Origin: Cordia subcordata
Lineage: Eukaryota > Streptophyta > Magnoliopsida > Boraginales > Cordiaceae
Assembly: GCA_028554755.1 (NCBI GenBank)
Contig: JAPTOF010000007.1
Coordinates: forward strand, 4,434,001-4,498,000
Length of the DNA stretch: 64,000 nt
Reading direction: 5' to 3'
Shown here in pieces: positions 22,776 to 36,000 of the stretch. The notes beneath the pieces were generated by a model. The model was not told the DNA's origin and searched no databases. It was given only the letters and a program-made list of their open reading frames with translations. A program made the position numbers and the translations under genes. How positions within the stretch are numbered: the first letter of the stretch is position 1; each line of letters opens with the position of its first letter.

Positions 22776-23160
22776 AAATAACATTTTCATAGGAGTATTT
22801 ATATCATGCCTTTTTCTCCTTGAACAATTGATTGATGCCCTCTGATCTTTTTCTTTTTTCAAATTTTTACGCTAATTCACATCTCTTTTCTTAGTTTAAG
22901 AAATGGACGAAAAGAAATTCCAAAGGACTACCAAGATATTAAATTAAGAAGTGGAAGGACCAAAATTTATTAACTCGAAAGTTTTGCTAGTAAAACGTTT
23001 GCAAGTAAAATATGCTCGAGTGACTCAAAATATATAACGTTCTTACATTTTCAAGTCATATTGGCTAAATCCTTGTGGGGTTGGGAGCGACGAAGAGAAA
23101 GCTCTTTCAAAGTACGATTTTCACATTCGAGATGAACAACGAACTAAGCTGAGTTACAAT
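22776..23160. other. Intergenic, no feature seen
   Basis: AT-rich sequence with no coding signal, repeat structure or recognisable element. Confidence 0.4.
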
Positions 23161-23391
23161 TTAAATATTTGATTGCGCTATAAGGAAATATATTCCGACA
23201 TGCCTTGTCTTCTTGCTTGATTTCTTTCCAAAGTTATGGATGTTAAGAGATCTTTTTAGTTTCATAACATGAATAACATCTGGCAGAATGGCCTCTCTGG
23301 CTTCATATATCAATTTATCCGAGTCCCCATCATTCCTGTTGTCCACCATGGGATGCAAGGAAATTTCTTTGTTCCTTCCTACACCATTCAA
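23161..23391 (-). CDS. Orphan exon-like reading frame, unknown
   Basis: A 76-residue frame that I do not recognise. Its middle looks more protein-like than its surroundings: an acidic stretch (DNRNDGDSDKLIYEAREA) is followed by a basic one (KLKRSLNIHNFGKKSSKK). An AG that could serve as a splice acceptor (GAATGGTGTAG) lies just after the nominal start, so it may be a stranded exon of a degraded gene. No partner exon was found within several kb. It may equally be chance. Confidence 0.15.
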   Translation of the reverse strand: MNGVGRNKEISLHPMVDNRNDGDSDKLIYEAREAILPDVIHVMKLKRSLNIHNFGKKSSKKTRHVGIYFLIAQSNI

Positions 23392-23744
23392 AAATTTAAA
23401 TTATTTATCCATGCATGCCCATCATATGCTAATATATATATGTGAAAAATGAACCATACACTTTGAAGGGCCCCAATTGGCAATCTCGGATTCTTCTTGA
23501 CTGGATGATATTTGTTAGAGCATCAACCACTTTTTATCTAAATTAGTTTAATAAGGCCAGTCAGATAATTATTAGGTTTTGGGAAGCTTCTTAATTTAAT
23601 TAGTACGTACCTTCAATTCATTACTTTAGTAAAGACATTCCAAATGAGCAATTTGAGGTGTAGCAATGTTTAATTTAGGACGAAATTGAAGAACGAATGT
23701 TCTTTTCAATTTATGGAGGTGCCATGTGTTTAGTTACATTGCTA

Positions 23745-24010
23745 ACACATTGGGCATTCCTTTGCAGATTGATGCTAATACTCTTTCTAGTTCATATCTT
23801 GGTTTTGCTCACATTTTTTTTGAGACGAATATTGAAAAGGGCTTCCCTGACTATATTTCTCGTGATCGAGGAACAAAGGAAGTGATGTTGTTGAAATCCT
23901 AACTGAGTACTCAGCTCAACGATGCTCTCAATGCAATTTCCTTGATTATACTACACGCAATTGTCCTAAGAATGCTCCGGTGATGCATCTCATGTCGACC
24001 CATGAACCCA
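23745..24010 (+). pseudogene. DUF4283 / zinc-knuckle (LINE ORF1-like) relic
   Basis: From 23748 the frame reads TLGIPLQIDANTLSSSYLGF, then IFFETNIEKGFPDYI, the pattern of plant DUF4283 proteins (G-x-P-L-x-x-D ... A-x-I-x-x-E-x ... K-x-x-P). After a +1 shift near 23895 it continues EYSAQRCSQCNFLDY and TRNCP, a C-x2-C-x4-[H to Y]-x4-C zinc knuckle that follows DUF4283 in these proteins; the histidine is replaced by tyrosine. Such domains occur in ORF1 of plant L1-type LINEs and related retro-genes. No reverse transcriptase follows. Confidence 0.55.
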
Positions 24011-24717
24011 GTTTGGCTCCTCACAAGGTTTCCTCTTCTTGGAATGATGACAAGAGAAATGTTTTTACAGGCTAATGCTAGCTTGGCTCCGGCCTCTACC
24101 TCCACCTCAAACTACTAAAGAATCTAAGGGCCTTAGTTATAACATATTTGATTTACCCAATGATATATGTGAAGAGAGTGAGAATGTAGAATTTGCTGGT
24201 TGATAAGGACGATAATTCAACGGGAAAGTATCAGGCGCCAGCATAGCTATTCAAAATATCTTCGAGGATCATATATAGTAGTTGTAGCTTTGTATAACTG
24301 CTAACTGCTTGAGCCACTTCCACATCTTTGCCAATTGGTAACTTCCCATAACTTGATGGCCTTTTTAATTGCTTGTACCTTTGCCAACTGATTCGATTCA
24401 AACATTCGAGCTGCCTTTGGAATGTCAAATGATATATTGGAACCTACTTGTGCCTCGGATCATGGTGCTCAACCTTTGAACCCTTTGAGTCCTCTGAACC
24501 CAAGAACTTGTTTCTTAACCCGGATTAAGTCACGTCACATACTTGATCTCATACTCAATCACACCACGTCATCTTCTGTTTGACATGTATGATGTTACCT
24601 CAACTAATTTTGCTTAAGTCTCCTATTCATATTTTGTGCCATGTAATTATTTATTTTTTATGGTAATAGAGAGCTTAGGTCTTATCTAAAAAGCTCACGG
24701 GGGAAAATAGAACTACT

Positions 24718-24750
24718 ACTACAACTACTACTACCACTACCACTACCTAC

Positions 24751-24786
<36 letters not shown>

Positions 24787-24852
24787 TCCTCGTCCTCGTC
24801 CTCGTTGTCCTCCTCATCCTCACTACTACTACTACTACTACTACTACTATTA
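24718..24852 (+). repeat. Compound trinucleotide repeat array
   Basis: Runs of ACT/ACC, then TAT/ATT, then CCTCGT/CCTCAT, then ACT again, then TATTAT. Neighbouring triplet types suggest repeated slippage with point changes. Confidence 0.9.
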
Positions 24853-25256
24853 TTATTTACTTTTTATCTAAAAGAAATTAAAAATTGATAATTCAAGGAT
24901 GTATTTGTCAAAAATTGATTTCGGGACTTTTGCATCTTACTTTGAAGTATCTTACAAGTATAAACGTTAAGGTTGTTATTTTATTTAGCTAATTGTTCCG
25001 AGGACTTCAAAGAATAATTGAACTCTGTGCTCTCGTGATCCCCAGCTCAACTTAAAGGTCTTTTAAAATCTGCATGTCTGTACATTCAACTATACAAAAA
25101 GACCTAATGCAGTCAAACGCCAAATTTTAATAAGGTGAAAGGAGAAATAGACGGGGAAAAATATTGTCTTTCGAATTTTCAAAGTTCAGCTGCAGAAAGG
25201 AATTGTACGTCATCACATATTTGCCTTTTCGATCCTGAATATAGATAATTCAGTGC

Positions 25257-25327
<71 letters not shown>

Positions 25328-26231
25328 AAACTAATAAATTTAGATCAAGTGTAATATAATCACATATTATACTGATTATATTATTAGTTGGTCTCATCGC
25401 TGTGATTTATTATTTACACATGATAGAGGGTCTACTCCTAATTTGGATATGAACAACTACCTCAGCAAATGCGCAAAACCAAATATTTTCTTGATTAGAT
25501 TCATAAGAGCTTCCTAATTAAGATAAAAACGAAGCTAAACTCTAGTGGGTTTACCACACACACGTACCCAAAAAACTCTCGTAATGCACGATTCTCAAAA
25601 AAGAATCGACAAAAAACTTTAATGTCTTTGAATGTTAAAACCTCTGAAAATTCAAGAAAGGCAGTACTAGAAAGTCTAGTGAAAGAGTTGTAACTTTAAG
25701 ATGGTTGCCACATTGTTGGCAAAACCTCTCAATTATTGTTCCTTCTGATTATAACTAAGAAAAAAAGGAGAATTGTTGGAATGAGGTCAAGCAGCAGCTG
25801 CTTATCGTCCGTGCATGAAACAAAGCATCACTATTTGAAGAACCCCCTCCAAAGTGCACTGTAGCAGCAATGATTCAATAAGCCAATGCAATAATCACAG
25901 ACTGATGAAAAAACAGTGGACCATCAAAACACTTGTAAAAAAAGTGGTAGAAAATCTTTCTTTCTGCATGCAGTAATACCAACAGAGCTGCCTTTGTTAA
26001 TAGCCTCTCCAGTTCGCTTTTTGTCAAGTCTCTTCCAACACGGACCCCCCCCCCCCCCAACACTTCTGACAATTCACAAGATCTCTTTACACTTCTCTCG
26101 CTCTCTCTCTTGCATTTGATCTTTCCCGCTCTTGTGGATTTGGCCCCATCTCATTGCAGTAAATTTTTTAAGCATTTAATTTGCAGTAAATAATTTGAAG
26201 TGAAGCTTTCATAACCCTTCAATGGCTTCCA
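24853..26231. other. Intergenic and 3' flank of IDD gene
   Basis: Holds a compound TA/TG microsatellite at 25261-25326 and a C-run near 26045-26058. The stretch next to 26231 is the likely 3' untranslated region of the IDD gene; no clear AATAAA was found on the - strand. No other gene seen. Confidence 0.4.
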
Positions 26232-28128
26232 CTAAACTGGTTTGAGCCCATGGCTGAACCCATCGAGTGCAAACTTGGCTATCTCGTTCTGCTGGAAAAA
26301 GGGTTTGCTTCCATTGCCACCAACGCCAAGAAAATCTCTTGTTAGACCCCCTTCGGCTTCGCTTTCGGTTGGTTTATTTTGGTTGGCATTGACATTTCCT
26401 GGCACCATCATCAAAGGGTCTGCATTTCTTGCGTTGCCTACAGATGATGAATTCGAGTTCATGTCGCCACCGAAGGGTAGCCCAACTCCATGGTCGATTG
26501 TTAAGGTCGAGCCAGATGTAGTTGCCATGAAGGGTTGTTTTTCAAAGTTTTGGAGCTCATTTCTTTGGTTCAATGGATTGAAACTACCAAGATTTGAAAT
26601 AGATGAGCTCATAAGCCCAAAGCCAGTAGCGCCAAAAAGAGTCGAGTTGCTGCTCCTTGTTGATCCCATCTGTGCTGCCTTCTGCAGCAGTGCAGTTGCT
26701 GACATGTGAGTTTGCGTTGTCGTCTCTTGCTGATTTTGGTTACTATGATACATTGAGCTTATGGCCTCCGACAAACTTGCTTTGTTTTCTTCTTCCTCTT
26801 TCAACACCCGTGGCATTACCGATGACGATGATGACGCGTTGCCAGCGGAGAAATATGCTTCCTGGCCGCCTCTATTGAACCACTGGCTCTGCGAAGACAA
26901 GCCCAGCATATTCGTCGATGCCATTTGCATCAATTCAGGCAAGTTTGATGAGCCTGAACCTAAGAAAGCATTAGAATTGCTTGAGTTTCCAAGAGGGTTT
27001 AAATGTGAATTGGCATTGTCTAACCACAGTGGAAGCCTTGGCTTTTGGCCCTCCAAATTGAGCTGCCCTGATGGGTCTAAACCAGAAAAATCAGGCCTAA
27101 AAACACTACCAAATTGGGGGTTTCCAGCTGATTGCAGCCCACCAATCCCCCCATTGATCAAATCATTTCTGAAGTTGAGATTTGCAGTTGGGCCTGAGTT
27201 GAACCTTGAGCTTTCTTCAGCTAGAGCATCACAGAAGGCTCTGTGGGTGATAAAGCTGTCTTTTCTGTTTGATAATATATAATAGAAAACAAAAACCCAA
27301 CTCAACTGCATTAAATATCATCATTTAATATGTCGATGCATTAAATTCACATGCAAATTTATGAAAGAACGATTACATACTTGGCGTTAACTACTACTTC
27401 ATCAAACTAATCATGGAACACTATATTACTTGATATATATATATATATATATACGCAATAAATTTTGAAGTACAAATTTAGTACCTGGAGAAGAGAGTGC
27501 CACAATCACATTTATACTCTCTGGTACCACAAATCTTACTATGAGCTTTCCAATCTGACTGGACAGCATATTTCTTGGAACACTTCTCACACTTCCACTT
27601 CTTCTCACCATGCTTTCTGCTGTAGTGCTTCTTGATGCCTGTTAGGTCACCAAGAGCTCTTGAAGGGTCATGGTGTACACAGGACTTTTCAGGGCATATG
27701 TACACCTTCTTCTTCACTTCCTTGTTGGTTCTCTGCTTAAGCTTCCATGGCAGATTGTGACCTCTTCTGTGCAACTGCAAGTTCTGATCTCTCTGGAAAC
27801 CCTTGTTGCAGATTTCGCAAAGGAATCGGTTTGTTGCCATCAGAGACTTGGGTGATAGAGCTATCACTTCTGCATCTGGATCTGTTGAATATACACAACA
27901 TCTTACATAATGATATTCCAGGAGAAATGCCCAACAAAAAAAAAAAAAAACCCAAAAAAAAGGGAAAATGAAGAGAATCTAATGAAACTTGCCTGGTTGG
28001 CCTGGCATGTTTCTCTTCCTCTTAGCTGGAGCTGAATTAGGGTTAGGGTTGGGATTGCTATTAGGATCTTGAATGAACCCTCTATTGGAGGAAGAGGGCA
28101 GTGCAGAAAGTCCATCATCAGACATCAT
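26232..28128 (-). CDS. IDD: INDETERMINATE DOMAIN (IDD) C2H2 zinc-finger transcription factor
   Basis: Three exons, 28128-27993, 27881-27485 and 27264-26232, give 521 residues with all junctions in frame. A short N-terminus leads to a basic patch KRKR (36-39, nuclear signal). The ID domain has four fingers: C67/C70/H83/H87, C108/C113/H131/H136, C143/C146/H159/C163 and C170/C172/H185/C189, the fourth split by intron 2. The line VIALSPKSLMATNRFLCEIC is diagnostic. The C-terminal region is Ser/Asn-rich and carries both IDD motifs, MSATALLQKAAQMGS (365-379) and TRDFLGVGG (486-494). IDD proteins bind DNA and pair with GRAS proteins such as SHR/SCR or DELLA in development. Intron 1 (27992-27882, 111 bp) starts with GC, inside AG/GCAAGT; intron 2 (27484-27265, 220 bp) is GT-AG. 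The start is the first of two adjacent ATGs. The subgroup is not assigned. Confidence 0.95.
27882..27992 (-). other. GC-AG intron 1 of IDD gene
   Basis: On the coding strand, exon 1 ends CCAACCAG, then GCAAGTTTC; the intron ends TTCAACAG before ATCCAGATGC. Only this junction yields the conserved PDPDAEVIALSPK reading frame. The nearest GT (four bases downstream) would shift the frame. The sequence is the textbook strong GC donor context. Confidence 0.8.
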
Positions 28129-28326
28129 CTTGTGAGCTTAATCAATGGCAACCAAGAAAAAAACACAGTAGAAGCTAAAAGAGGAGAGAACAAATACGGG
28201 AAAAAAGTATGTAATAAGTGCTTATGTATAATTGAGTGTATATGTATGTATGCACGCAAGCACCAACCAAACAAATTAAGCTGCAGGGAAAACAACAGAT
28301 TTGCTTAATATAGCTAAACACACAGA

Positions 28327-28337
28327 TATTTATATAG
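28327..28337 (-). promoter_or_regulatory. Probable TATA box of IDD gene
   Basis: CTATATAAATA on the - strand, about 200 bp before the start codon, implying a leader of roughly 165-175 bases. Confidence 0.6.
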
Positions 28338-28518
28338 AAGTTTTTGCTGAAAACAAAGTTGAAACCACCAACAAAACGTGCTTATTTTCAGTATAAAATC
28401 GTTTGTTTTTTGCCGTTTCTAAAATTCTTTTCAGAAATCTTCCTCAAAAGCTTTCTTTGCATTCAAGACCATTCAGCACAAAATACCACATCACATAAAT
28501 GCTAGTAGTTGAAGAAAG

Positions 28519-28520
<2 letters not shown>

Positions 28521-28565
<45 letters not shown>
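28521..28565 (-). repeat. GA/CT microsatellite upstream of IDD gene
   Basis: About 22 TC units (GA on the gene's strand) some 185 bp upstream of the TATA box. GA repeats in plant promoters are bound by BBR/BPC proteins, so it may be regulatory; that is inference. Confidence 0.85.
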
Positions 28566-28569
<4 letters not shown>

Positions 28570-28639
28570 CACACATAGAATTCCTTATCTTATACGGCTT
28601 CTTTCTAAAGTCGGTCAGCCGTAGACTCTGGTGGACCAC

Positions 28640-29972
28640 TGTCTTTCGCCTTGTCTGTATGCCAAGCACATACCCTCCTCACTTTTTAAGTACTACTTGT
28701 GAGTTACTGTGCGAGTAAAATTGTCTGCATATTCACAGTGTAAAGGAATGAATAAAAGGGAGGAAATAGGAAGTAATTTAAGTAGTTGAAATTATTCTTC
28801 TGTAAATGATGGTTTAGGTACAAATTCAATAAGGCACGAGGGTTAGGTTTAGAGTGAAGAGAAAATAAATAAATAAGAAGGGGCAACATCTCGGATAATA
28901 GTGTTTATATATGTAATAGTTTTTTTTTTTTTTAATTTTTTCTAACTAAACCCACCTCTAACCCGACTCATAGTCTTGCATGTGGTTCGAAACCAATCCA
29001 TCACTTCCGTAGTAGATAGTTTTAACCATTTCATCTACCTCTAATAACCCTCTCTATGCATTGAGTGTCCACTAAAAGACCCTCTATATGTAATGAGTTT
29101 CCACTAAAAGGAAATACATATGTGAATTTAAGTTTTGATTTTCTTTAGCTCTCAATTTGATTTTAATTTCTTTTTTGAGTTGAATCCATGGTACATAATA
29201 GCTTTAAAGGAGAACAAGTACTATGTGATATGAATTACTGAATTGTATCTTAAAATTAATTGGTGTCAAACCAGAAAAAAAAAATGATAATAGTGAAATT
29301 AGAGTTGATGATTGTTGATGGTTCCATAGTAAAGCTCTAAGTTACTACGAGTAGTTCTATCTTAAAATCAATGTAACCCGAAACTAAACTGGAGTTGGAC
29401 TAATACGATACGTTAAGAATTGGTTTCCATTTCAAACTCGTCTTAAAATTAATCGTGTCAAAAAAAATAATATAATGTCTTATATAATAAATTTAAAAAT
29501 TTTCATGAGGGGGAAGAATTACTATTATGTTACACCAACACAACTGGCGTAAGTTAAATTGTTGCTCGAGTACATTTCTATGGGAGTACTTGTGCTACTT
29601 TTCATTGCTTATACTATGCCTAAAGTTATGGAATCTTTACACTGTTCTCAAAAGTAAAAATGTCATATATAGGGAACATAACGTTTTACAAGTATAAATT
29701 AACTTAAAAGCTAAAAGCTCGAATCAACCTTAGATCTCATCAAAAAAGATTTAACTGAGAAAAGTGCATAGGCTTTACAGCCGTCCATAGTATAAAAATG
29801 ATTATGCTATAATTGTTTTTGGACCATTGGTGTGAGGAGAGAGTGATATATAAAGAGTATGATGCTTCATACGGTGCCTTCACGTGAAATCATGAAAATT
29901 GGGGATTGGATTGAGTGGAAGATTAGGTGGGTGTGGCGTGGACCCGCGAACTTCATTGTCATGCAGAGGTTT

Positions 29973-30012
<40 letters not shown>

Positions 30013-31759
30013 GTATATATGTTCTCACAGGGAAAGATTTCTAGATTTAAGATTACTCGGGTCATTATTTATATTGAACAATTAACATTTTTAAATAAAG
30101 CCTCGACAAAACATATTACTAAATTTGGGTCTTGGCCCAATTTCTCGCGTCGTCCACACGTAACCCATTTATGATTGTGTTAACTCGTTTCAGTTTGCTT
30201 TCGTTCTTATTGCGAGATTCCTGATTTAGCTCGTGTAGGGTAGATTGCTGCTCTTGATTTTTGGTTATCAGTTCTTGTTTTGCCATCCCAGGTTTAGTTC
30301 GTTTGAGCTCGGTCTCAGGATTCTTGATTTAGCTCGTTTGAGCTCAATCTCGAAATTCTTGGTTTAGCTCATTTGAGCTCAATTGTGAGATCCTTGATTT
30401 TGTTCGTTTGATCTCGATCCCTATTTTTGGTTCTTGGTTTAGTTTTTTTCGTGATATTTTTAGTTTTAGCTAGTTTGAACTCAATTTTATTTTATGTCGC
30501 GAGTCATATGTGAAGAAAATGTTGTCAAGAGTTAGACACGAGAAATGATTAAATATATATTTTTACATAAAAAAATCTTAAAATTTAAACCACCTTATGA
30601 GGTTTTGAATAAGTTTTATGTATATAGGTATGTATATATTGTGCACTGCACACACCCGAACATGATGATAGGCAATGACAGGAGATGGCTGCTACCCAAA
30701 AGGGATGACTGGCACTGCTAGATATGTCGAGTAGCCCACGGGACACACAAGAACAATATAGACACGTTTCTCTAGAAATTCCCTCTACTTATTGAACATT
30801 GGGTGTTGGGTACACATATTGGATTTTAGATAATCATTATTCTCAAATTGGAAAAGAAAATTAAATCATGATATAATTAGATCTTGTGAATAACTTGCCA
30901 AGATTATGTTTCACATCAAAAGATCAGGAAAAAATTTGCATGGGAATAGTTGTTTGATATGATTGATCTTGAATGAGTGAGGAGTTGTGGGCTACACTTG
31001 TTGGCCCCACATGTTTCTAATTGAGTTTGTTTGGGAGGCTAACCCCAAAGGTCAAATACAACACATTAATTAATCGGCCATCTAATTGATGTCGTAGAGT
31101 TTGTTTGACCGACAGTTTAGATGCCCCAAAATGATTTTTGAGTGATTAAAAGTTAAAACTCGTTTATTTGGTCTATTTTTTTTTAAAAAATTATATAATA
31201 ACCAAAGCTAAAGAAAATTAAAAAAATTAAAAGCAACTTTGGAAAATGTTTTTGAGAAATTATTTTTACATCGTATTAGAAATTATTTATTTTTATTTTT
31301 TTCATTAAGAATAATACATCATATTTTTTAAAATCCAATGTTGTTTTACAAAAATATAAGGCCAAACAATCAATAATTTTTATTAAATAATACTTTTATT
31401 TAAAACTTTATTACTAAAAACTCTACAGTTTACTAGTTAAAATCTAACAATTTGCATAAAAAGAGCCATAGAGGTCCTTTCTTTTTATATATACCAAAAA
31501 GCTCCCCTATAAAAATGTTTACATTAAATTCACTCTAAAATTATAAATCTCAACTCGTACTATAGTAATCATTTTATATTTATAATGAAAACATAAATTT
31601 AAATTTAAAACTTTTAATCACAAGACGTCACTCTCCGTTAATTCAGATCGACCCTCTCGGGGCCTTAGAGATTTATTCATACGTTAGATGGTGGGCTGTT
31701 TAATTAGAGTTTGCTGATAAAAGAATCTTTTGAGCTGAGTCGTTCACCAGGGCTCTTCC

Positions 31760-31799
<40 letters not shown>

Positions 31800-32700
31800 C
31801 TGTGCTTTTTTCTTGGATAGGTGAGCCATATCATATCCTGCTAACATGCGTTATTTCTGCAGAATTTCCTCTGTCAGCATCCAAATTTTGTATGTGTGTG
31901 TTTTTTGTTTCCAGTTGCCACTATGGCAACAACCTAGCATATTTTTCCTTTTTGTTGTCCACTTTCCGCCTTGAATTGTAAAAGCACTAAAAGATCGGCT
32001 TATGAAGCTTCCTTTTCCTTTATATTTTGCTTATTGCTTTTTGTTGTGATGCAATGGAAGCTGCAATTCTGTTGATGTTAAGCCGTACTTGGAATGGAAG
32101 GAAGTTTCTCCCAAAAAGTTTCAAACAATCAGTATCCTGATAATCTATTTCACAATCTTGTATGCTTGCTCTTGCAAATGTCCCTGTCGAACCCCCATCC
32201 TCTATTTAATAGACAAGTCGCTATCAAACCCTCTATTCTCCATTTAGGGATTCCGAATAGTTGAAATATTCACTCCAACAAACTTCCTATTCCATCCCTC
32301 AAATTCTACAATCCCTACCCATTTCTTTTTCTCCCTCACATGTAAGAAGAAGCAAGTAATAACATATCCATGCATATATTAGAAAAAATATAAGTATCAT
32401 AAACATTAAAATAATATGATTAACTAAACTAGAGATATAAAAATAAAAGTCCCTTGAAAAAGAAAAGTTATTAGAGTGAAATTGAAATAAAGAGTCCCTA
32501 AATAAAGGTTTGAATATTCAAGATCTCCTAATTAATGCTTATTCTAACATTGGAACAAATATCTTAATTAATTATTTCAATTTCAAATTTCAAATAATGG
32601 AAAGAAAACTGAAGTCTTAGATTTTTTGAGTGAAATAAATGATTAAGATATAGTGTTAGAATGTTAAAATAAAATCTTAGTTAAAAAACCAAAACCCTTA
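28640..32700. other. Intergenic with microsatellites
   Basis: No gene recognised. Contains an AC/AT run at 29973-30020, a TA run at 31762-31798, and the minisatellite at 30290-30425 listed separately. Confidence 0.45.
30290..30425 (+). repeat. 36-bp minisatellite, about four copies
   Basis: Units of about 36 bp share TTGATTTAGCTCGTTTGAGC and a following TCAATCTCG, with decaying copies on both sides. The TTTGAGCTCAA core is nearly palindromic. Confidence 0.75.
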
Positions 32701-32703
32701 CGC

Positions 32704-33095
32704 TATGTTTGGATTGAGGTGGAAAATTTAATAAAGGAGAATAAAAGATTATAAAAGAAAGGAGAAGAGATAGATAATCTATGTTTGAATTGGGGTATTT
32801 TTTTAAGGAAAAGAAACATAAAAAATTATGAGTATTTTGTATTTGGATTAAGAAGGAAATGAAAAAAAAAAAGATAAATTTTATATGTAAAATCTTGAAA
32901 GTAAAGGATTTGAAGAATCCATTCCCATCATTTTACCCCAATTTGGAGGATTGAAAATAAAAGATTTGAGGGGATGAACCTTATTCCCTCTTTATCTCTC
33001 CCCTCCATCTACTCTCATAACAAACAATTGATTAATTGTTTTAATCCTTTCATTACCATTTCCCTCCCCCTATTTCCCTCAATCCAACCAGATTG
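32704..33095. mobile_element. hAT-type MITE
   Basis: The ends are inverted over TTGGATTGAGG (left, near 32711) and CCTCAATCCAA (right, near 33078). The interior is purine-rich at the left and pyrimidine-rich at the right. There is no coding capacity. The type resembles the element at 38682-38974. Confidence 0.55.
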
Positions 33096-36000
33096 TTAGG
33101 GAAAATAAAATAAGTAGGCTGTTGGAGTTGTCTAGCTTAAGGCTCATTTGAATTGTTTTTCTTTTTCAACGAAGTTTGCTTTTTATATAACTATTGGACT
33201 CAATTTTTTGGCTTATGAAAGCCTAAAAATTTATGCTTTTTTTAATTGAGTTTTAATCTTTTATTTTAAAGTCAATTATAAGACTTATTACAAAAAAAAA
33301 TGTTTTTTTTCCCCATTAAAAAGGGTGCTTCTTTATGAAAAAAAAGGCAGTCCCTTAATATATGCTAAGAATGAATCACTGACATTTCATATTAAACTAA
33401 TTAATTAGTTAATACGAGAAGTAGTCCAGGGCCTTGTATAGTAAATTTCAAGATGATGATTTTTCAGTATATGTGGCAGTTTGGTTTCAAATTTGACATG
33501 TATTCATCATTTTGGAATTTGGAGGATGTCAACCTTTGCATTTCAAATGATAAAAGTAAAATCCAATAGTTAGTATTTGTGAACTATTTACGACATTATG
33601 ATAAATTATATATGAATTACTCACAACTATTAGATCTCGCTTATGAAATTATAATATTAGGAACAACTTTCAGTACTAGAAAGAACTGATAATGAAATTT
33701 TGGAGTATATGAAGGTCCAGGGTCTGATTTTCTGGAGGCCAAACAGAAATTGGCAGCACCTCTATGGTGTAGTTTCAGAGGTTTGGCCTTATTAATCTTT
33801 GATCAAGTAACGAGGTGTCACAAACTTCTGATAACTTTGCGTCCGTGAACATAGCTAGCCCGAGTTAGTTTGCTTGTAAGAAGACAGCGATGCGCACAGC
33901 TGAATGAGAAATCAACAGTTTCTAGTTGACAGATCATTTTCAACCAAGAGGTCTCGAGATCAATTATCATGGTATGTATTATCTGGTTATAAAAACTAGT
34001 AACCAATTAATATTTACCTCATGTACACTTCTTTCTTGAATGGTAACAAGCATTTTGGTGGGCCTTTCAAGGGTTGGTTGAAGTGGTCAGATACACAGTA
34101 ATTATTATACGTAAAGGTCTTAGATTTAAATTTAAATTTTCTATCGTATACTTTTTTAATTGTTGATTATATTGACTTAAAAGATGTGTTGAAACACGCT
34201 GTTGCACAAGTAAATTTAAAATATAGTGAACTCGATCTAACTTTACCTACTTGAATTTCTCGATCGTGATCAAAATAAAAATGAAAAATATATATGAGAA
34301 GTGCACATGTAATCTTATTTACCTGTTCTTCTCAACGTAGCATATATTAAATCAAACACAAGGTACTTTAATTTAATCACTTGCTCTTTAAATTAAATGC
34401 AAGATGGTATATTTGACTCAACCACTTTTGTCTTAAAGCATTCGGAGCTTAGCATATTTAAACGACATGGACGCTTTCTTAATTCCCCTCGATCTCCGAA
34501 GAATGAAGACATACCTGCACATTTACCTACTCAAAGTCCTTAAGGCTTCTTAATTCTCCAAAGATAGTGACATATATTATATTTATAGTTTATTATATAA
34601 TTAATCTATAATTTTTAATTAACATATTGAACAATAGTTAATTAATTATCATACTGCATTAATAATGTAGGTAAGAACAATTAATTAAATGATTTTGATT
34701 CAGAAAGGCACGGTATCCCTCATATCCCTGCAAATTACAGAATTTCCTATGTGATATGTTAAAAAATTGCTTTGTTTATTCCTTGATGTCTTTATTTAAT
34801 TTCTCGGTTTTTGTTTCTTTTTTTTTTTGGGTCAGAATTTGTCAGGTTTGGAAATGATAATTTTCACAAGCAATATCCATATATTTTTGCCCCTCTTTTT
34901 ATAAACTTTGGAAATACAGTTATTTTCGAAGAGAAAAGAGAAAGTTAAAAACAGACCTAAACTGAGAATAGAGACACATAATTTAGAGTCAATCTTGAAA
35001 AGGGTAAATGGACTCTACCAATAACTATATTGGATGGTCAAAACAGAATGTTATGCTCTAATCCAAAATTAAACATCTTTAATTCATTTGACATATCTAT
35101 ATCCTATTTCTTATTTTTGCCATTTTACAATATCAGACATGTAGCAGTTATATATTTTGAATGACTATAATTTGAATGATTTTTCCTTTATTAGAGGACA
35201 GTTCAGAAAGTGACCTTTCATTTTTTTCATGTTTATTAGGATTGGAACATGTGAAATCATTGCAACTATATTAGGAAAATTGACGTTTTATTTTAAAACT
35301 AAATAGAACTAAGAGAAAAAAATCTTATACGGTGAACTAAGGAGTTTATAATCTTTTATATAAATGAAGTATATATTGTTACACTTACTTAGGTGTGAAC
35401 TAGTTTGAAGAAATGGTTTTTCAAATAATTGAGGAATCGCAAATAATTGGGAAACAACATTAATGAAGTTAGGTCACACATGAATGGACGTATGATGAAC
35501 AAGATTAAGCCGAAAGCCTAATTCTGTGATTATGTTAGTAATCATGTGTTCCATCGAAAACGAATTGGTGCTATCATTTCAAAAATCATGAAGCACTCTA
35601 AGTTCTTACACGATGGACCTAAACATTGTGTATTTTAATGTGGGGAAAAGATATATTCCAATACTCTCTTCACGTGTGTGACTAAAGAAAAACAAAGAAC
35701 TAACTTGGAGAGAAAGCGAGACACAGACAAACATATAGGTCACACGTAGATGATAGAAAATAAATAAGATTAGACTAAGACCTAATCTTGATAACACATT
35801 AAGAATTATGAGATTGCATTCTAAACTAATCGATTTTAGGAGTAGCCCAAACTAATATGGTGGACTTTATTATAATTCTTTTTCGTGTGAAATAAAGGTA
35901 TATTTCAGCAGCAACATGTCGAACATCACTAATTGTCGAGAAAAAGACAAAGGCTCCTGTATTTATTCCCCCCTATGTGGGCTTTACCCGAACCCGATCG

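Noticed and set aside
26242..27282. Long + strand frames opposite IDD exon 3
   Set aside because: Antisense shadows; the - strand frame carries the conserved IDD motifs and proper splice junctions.
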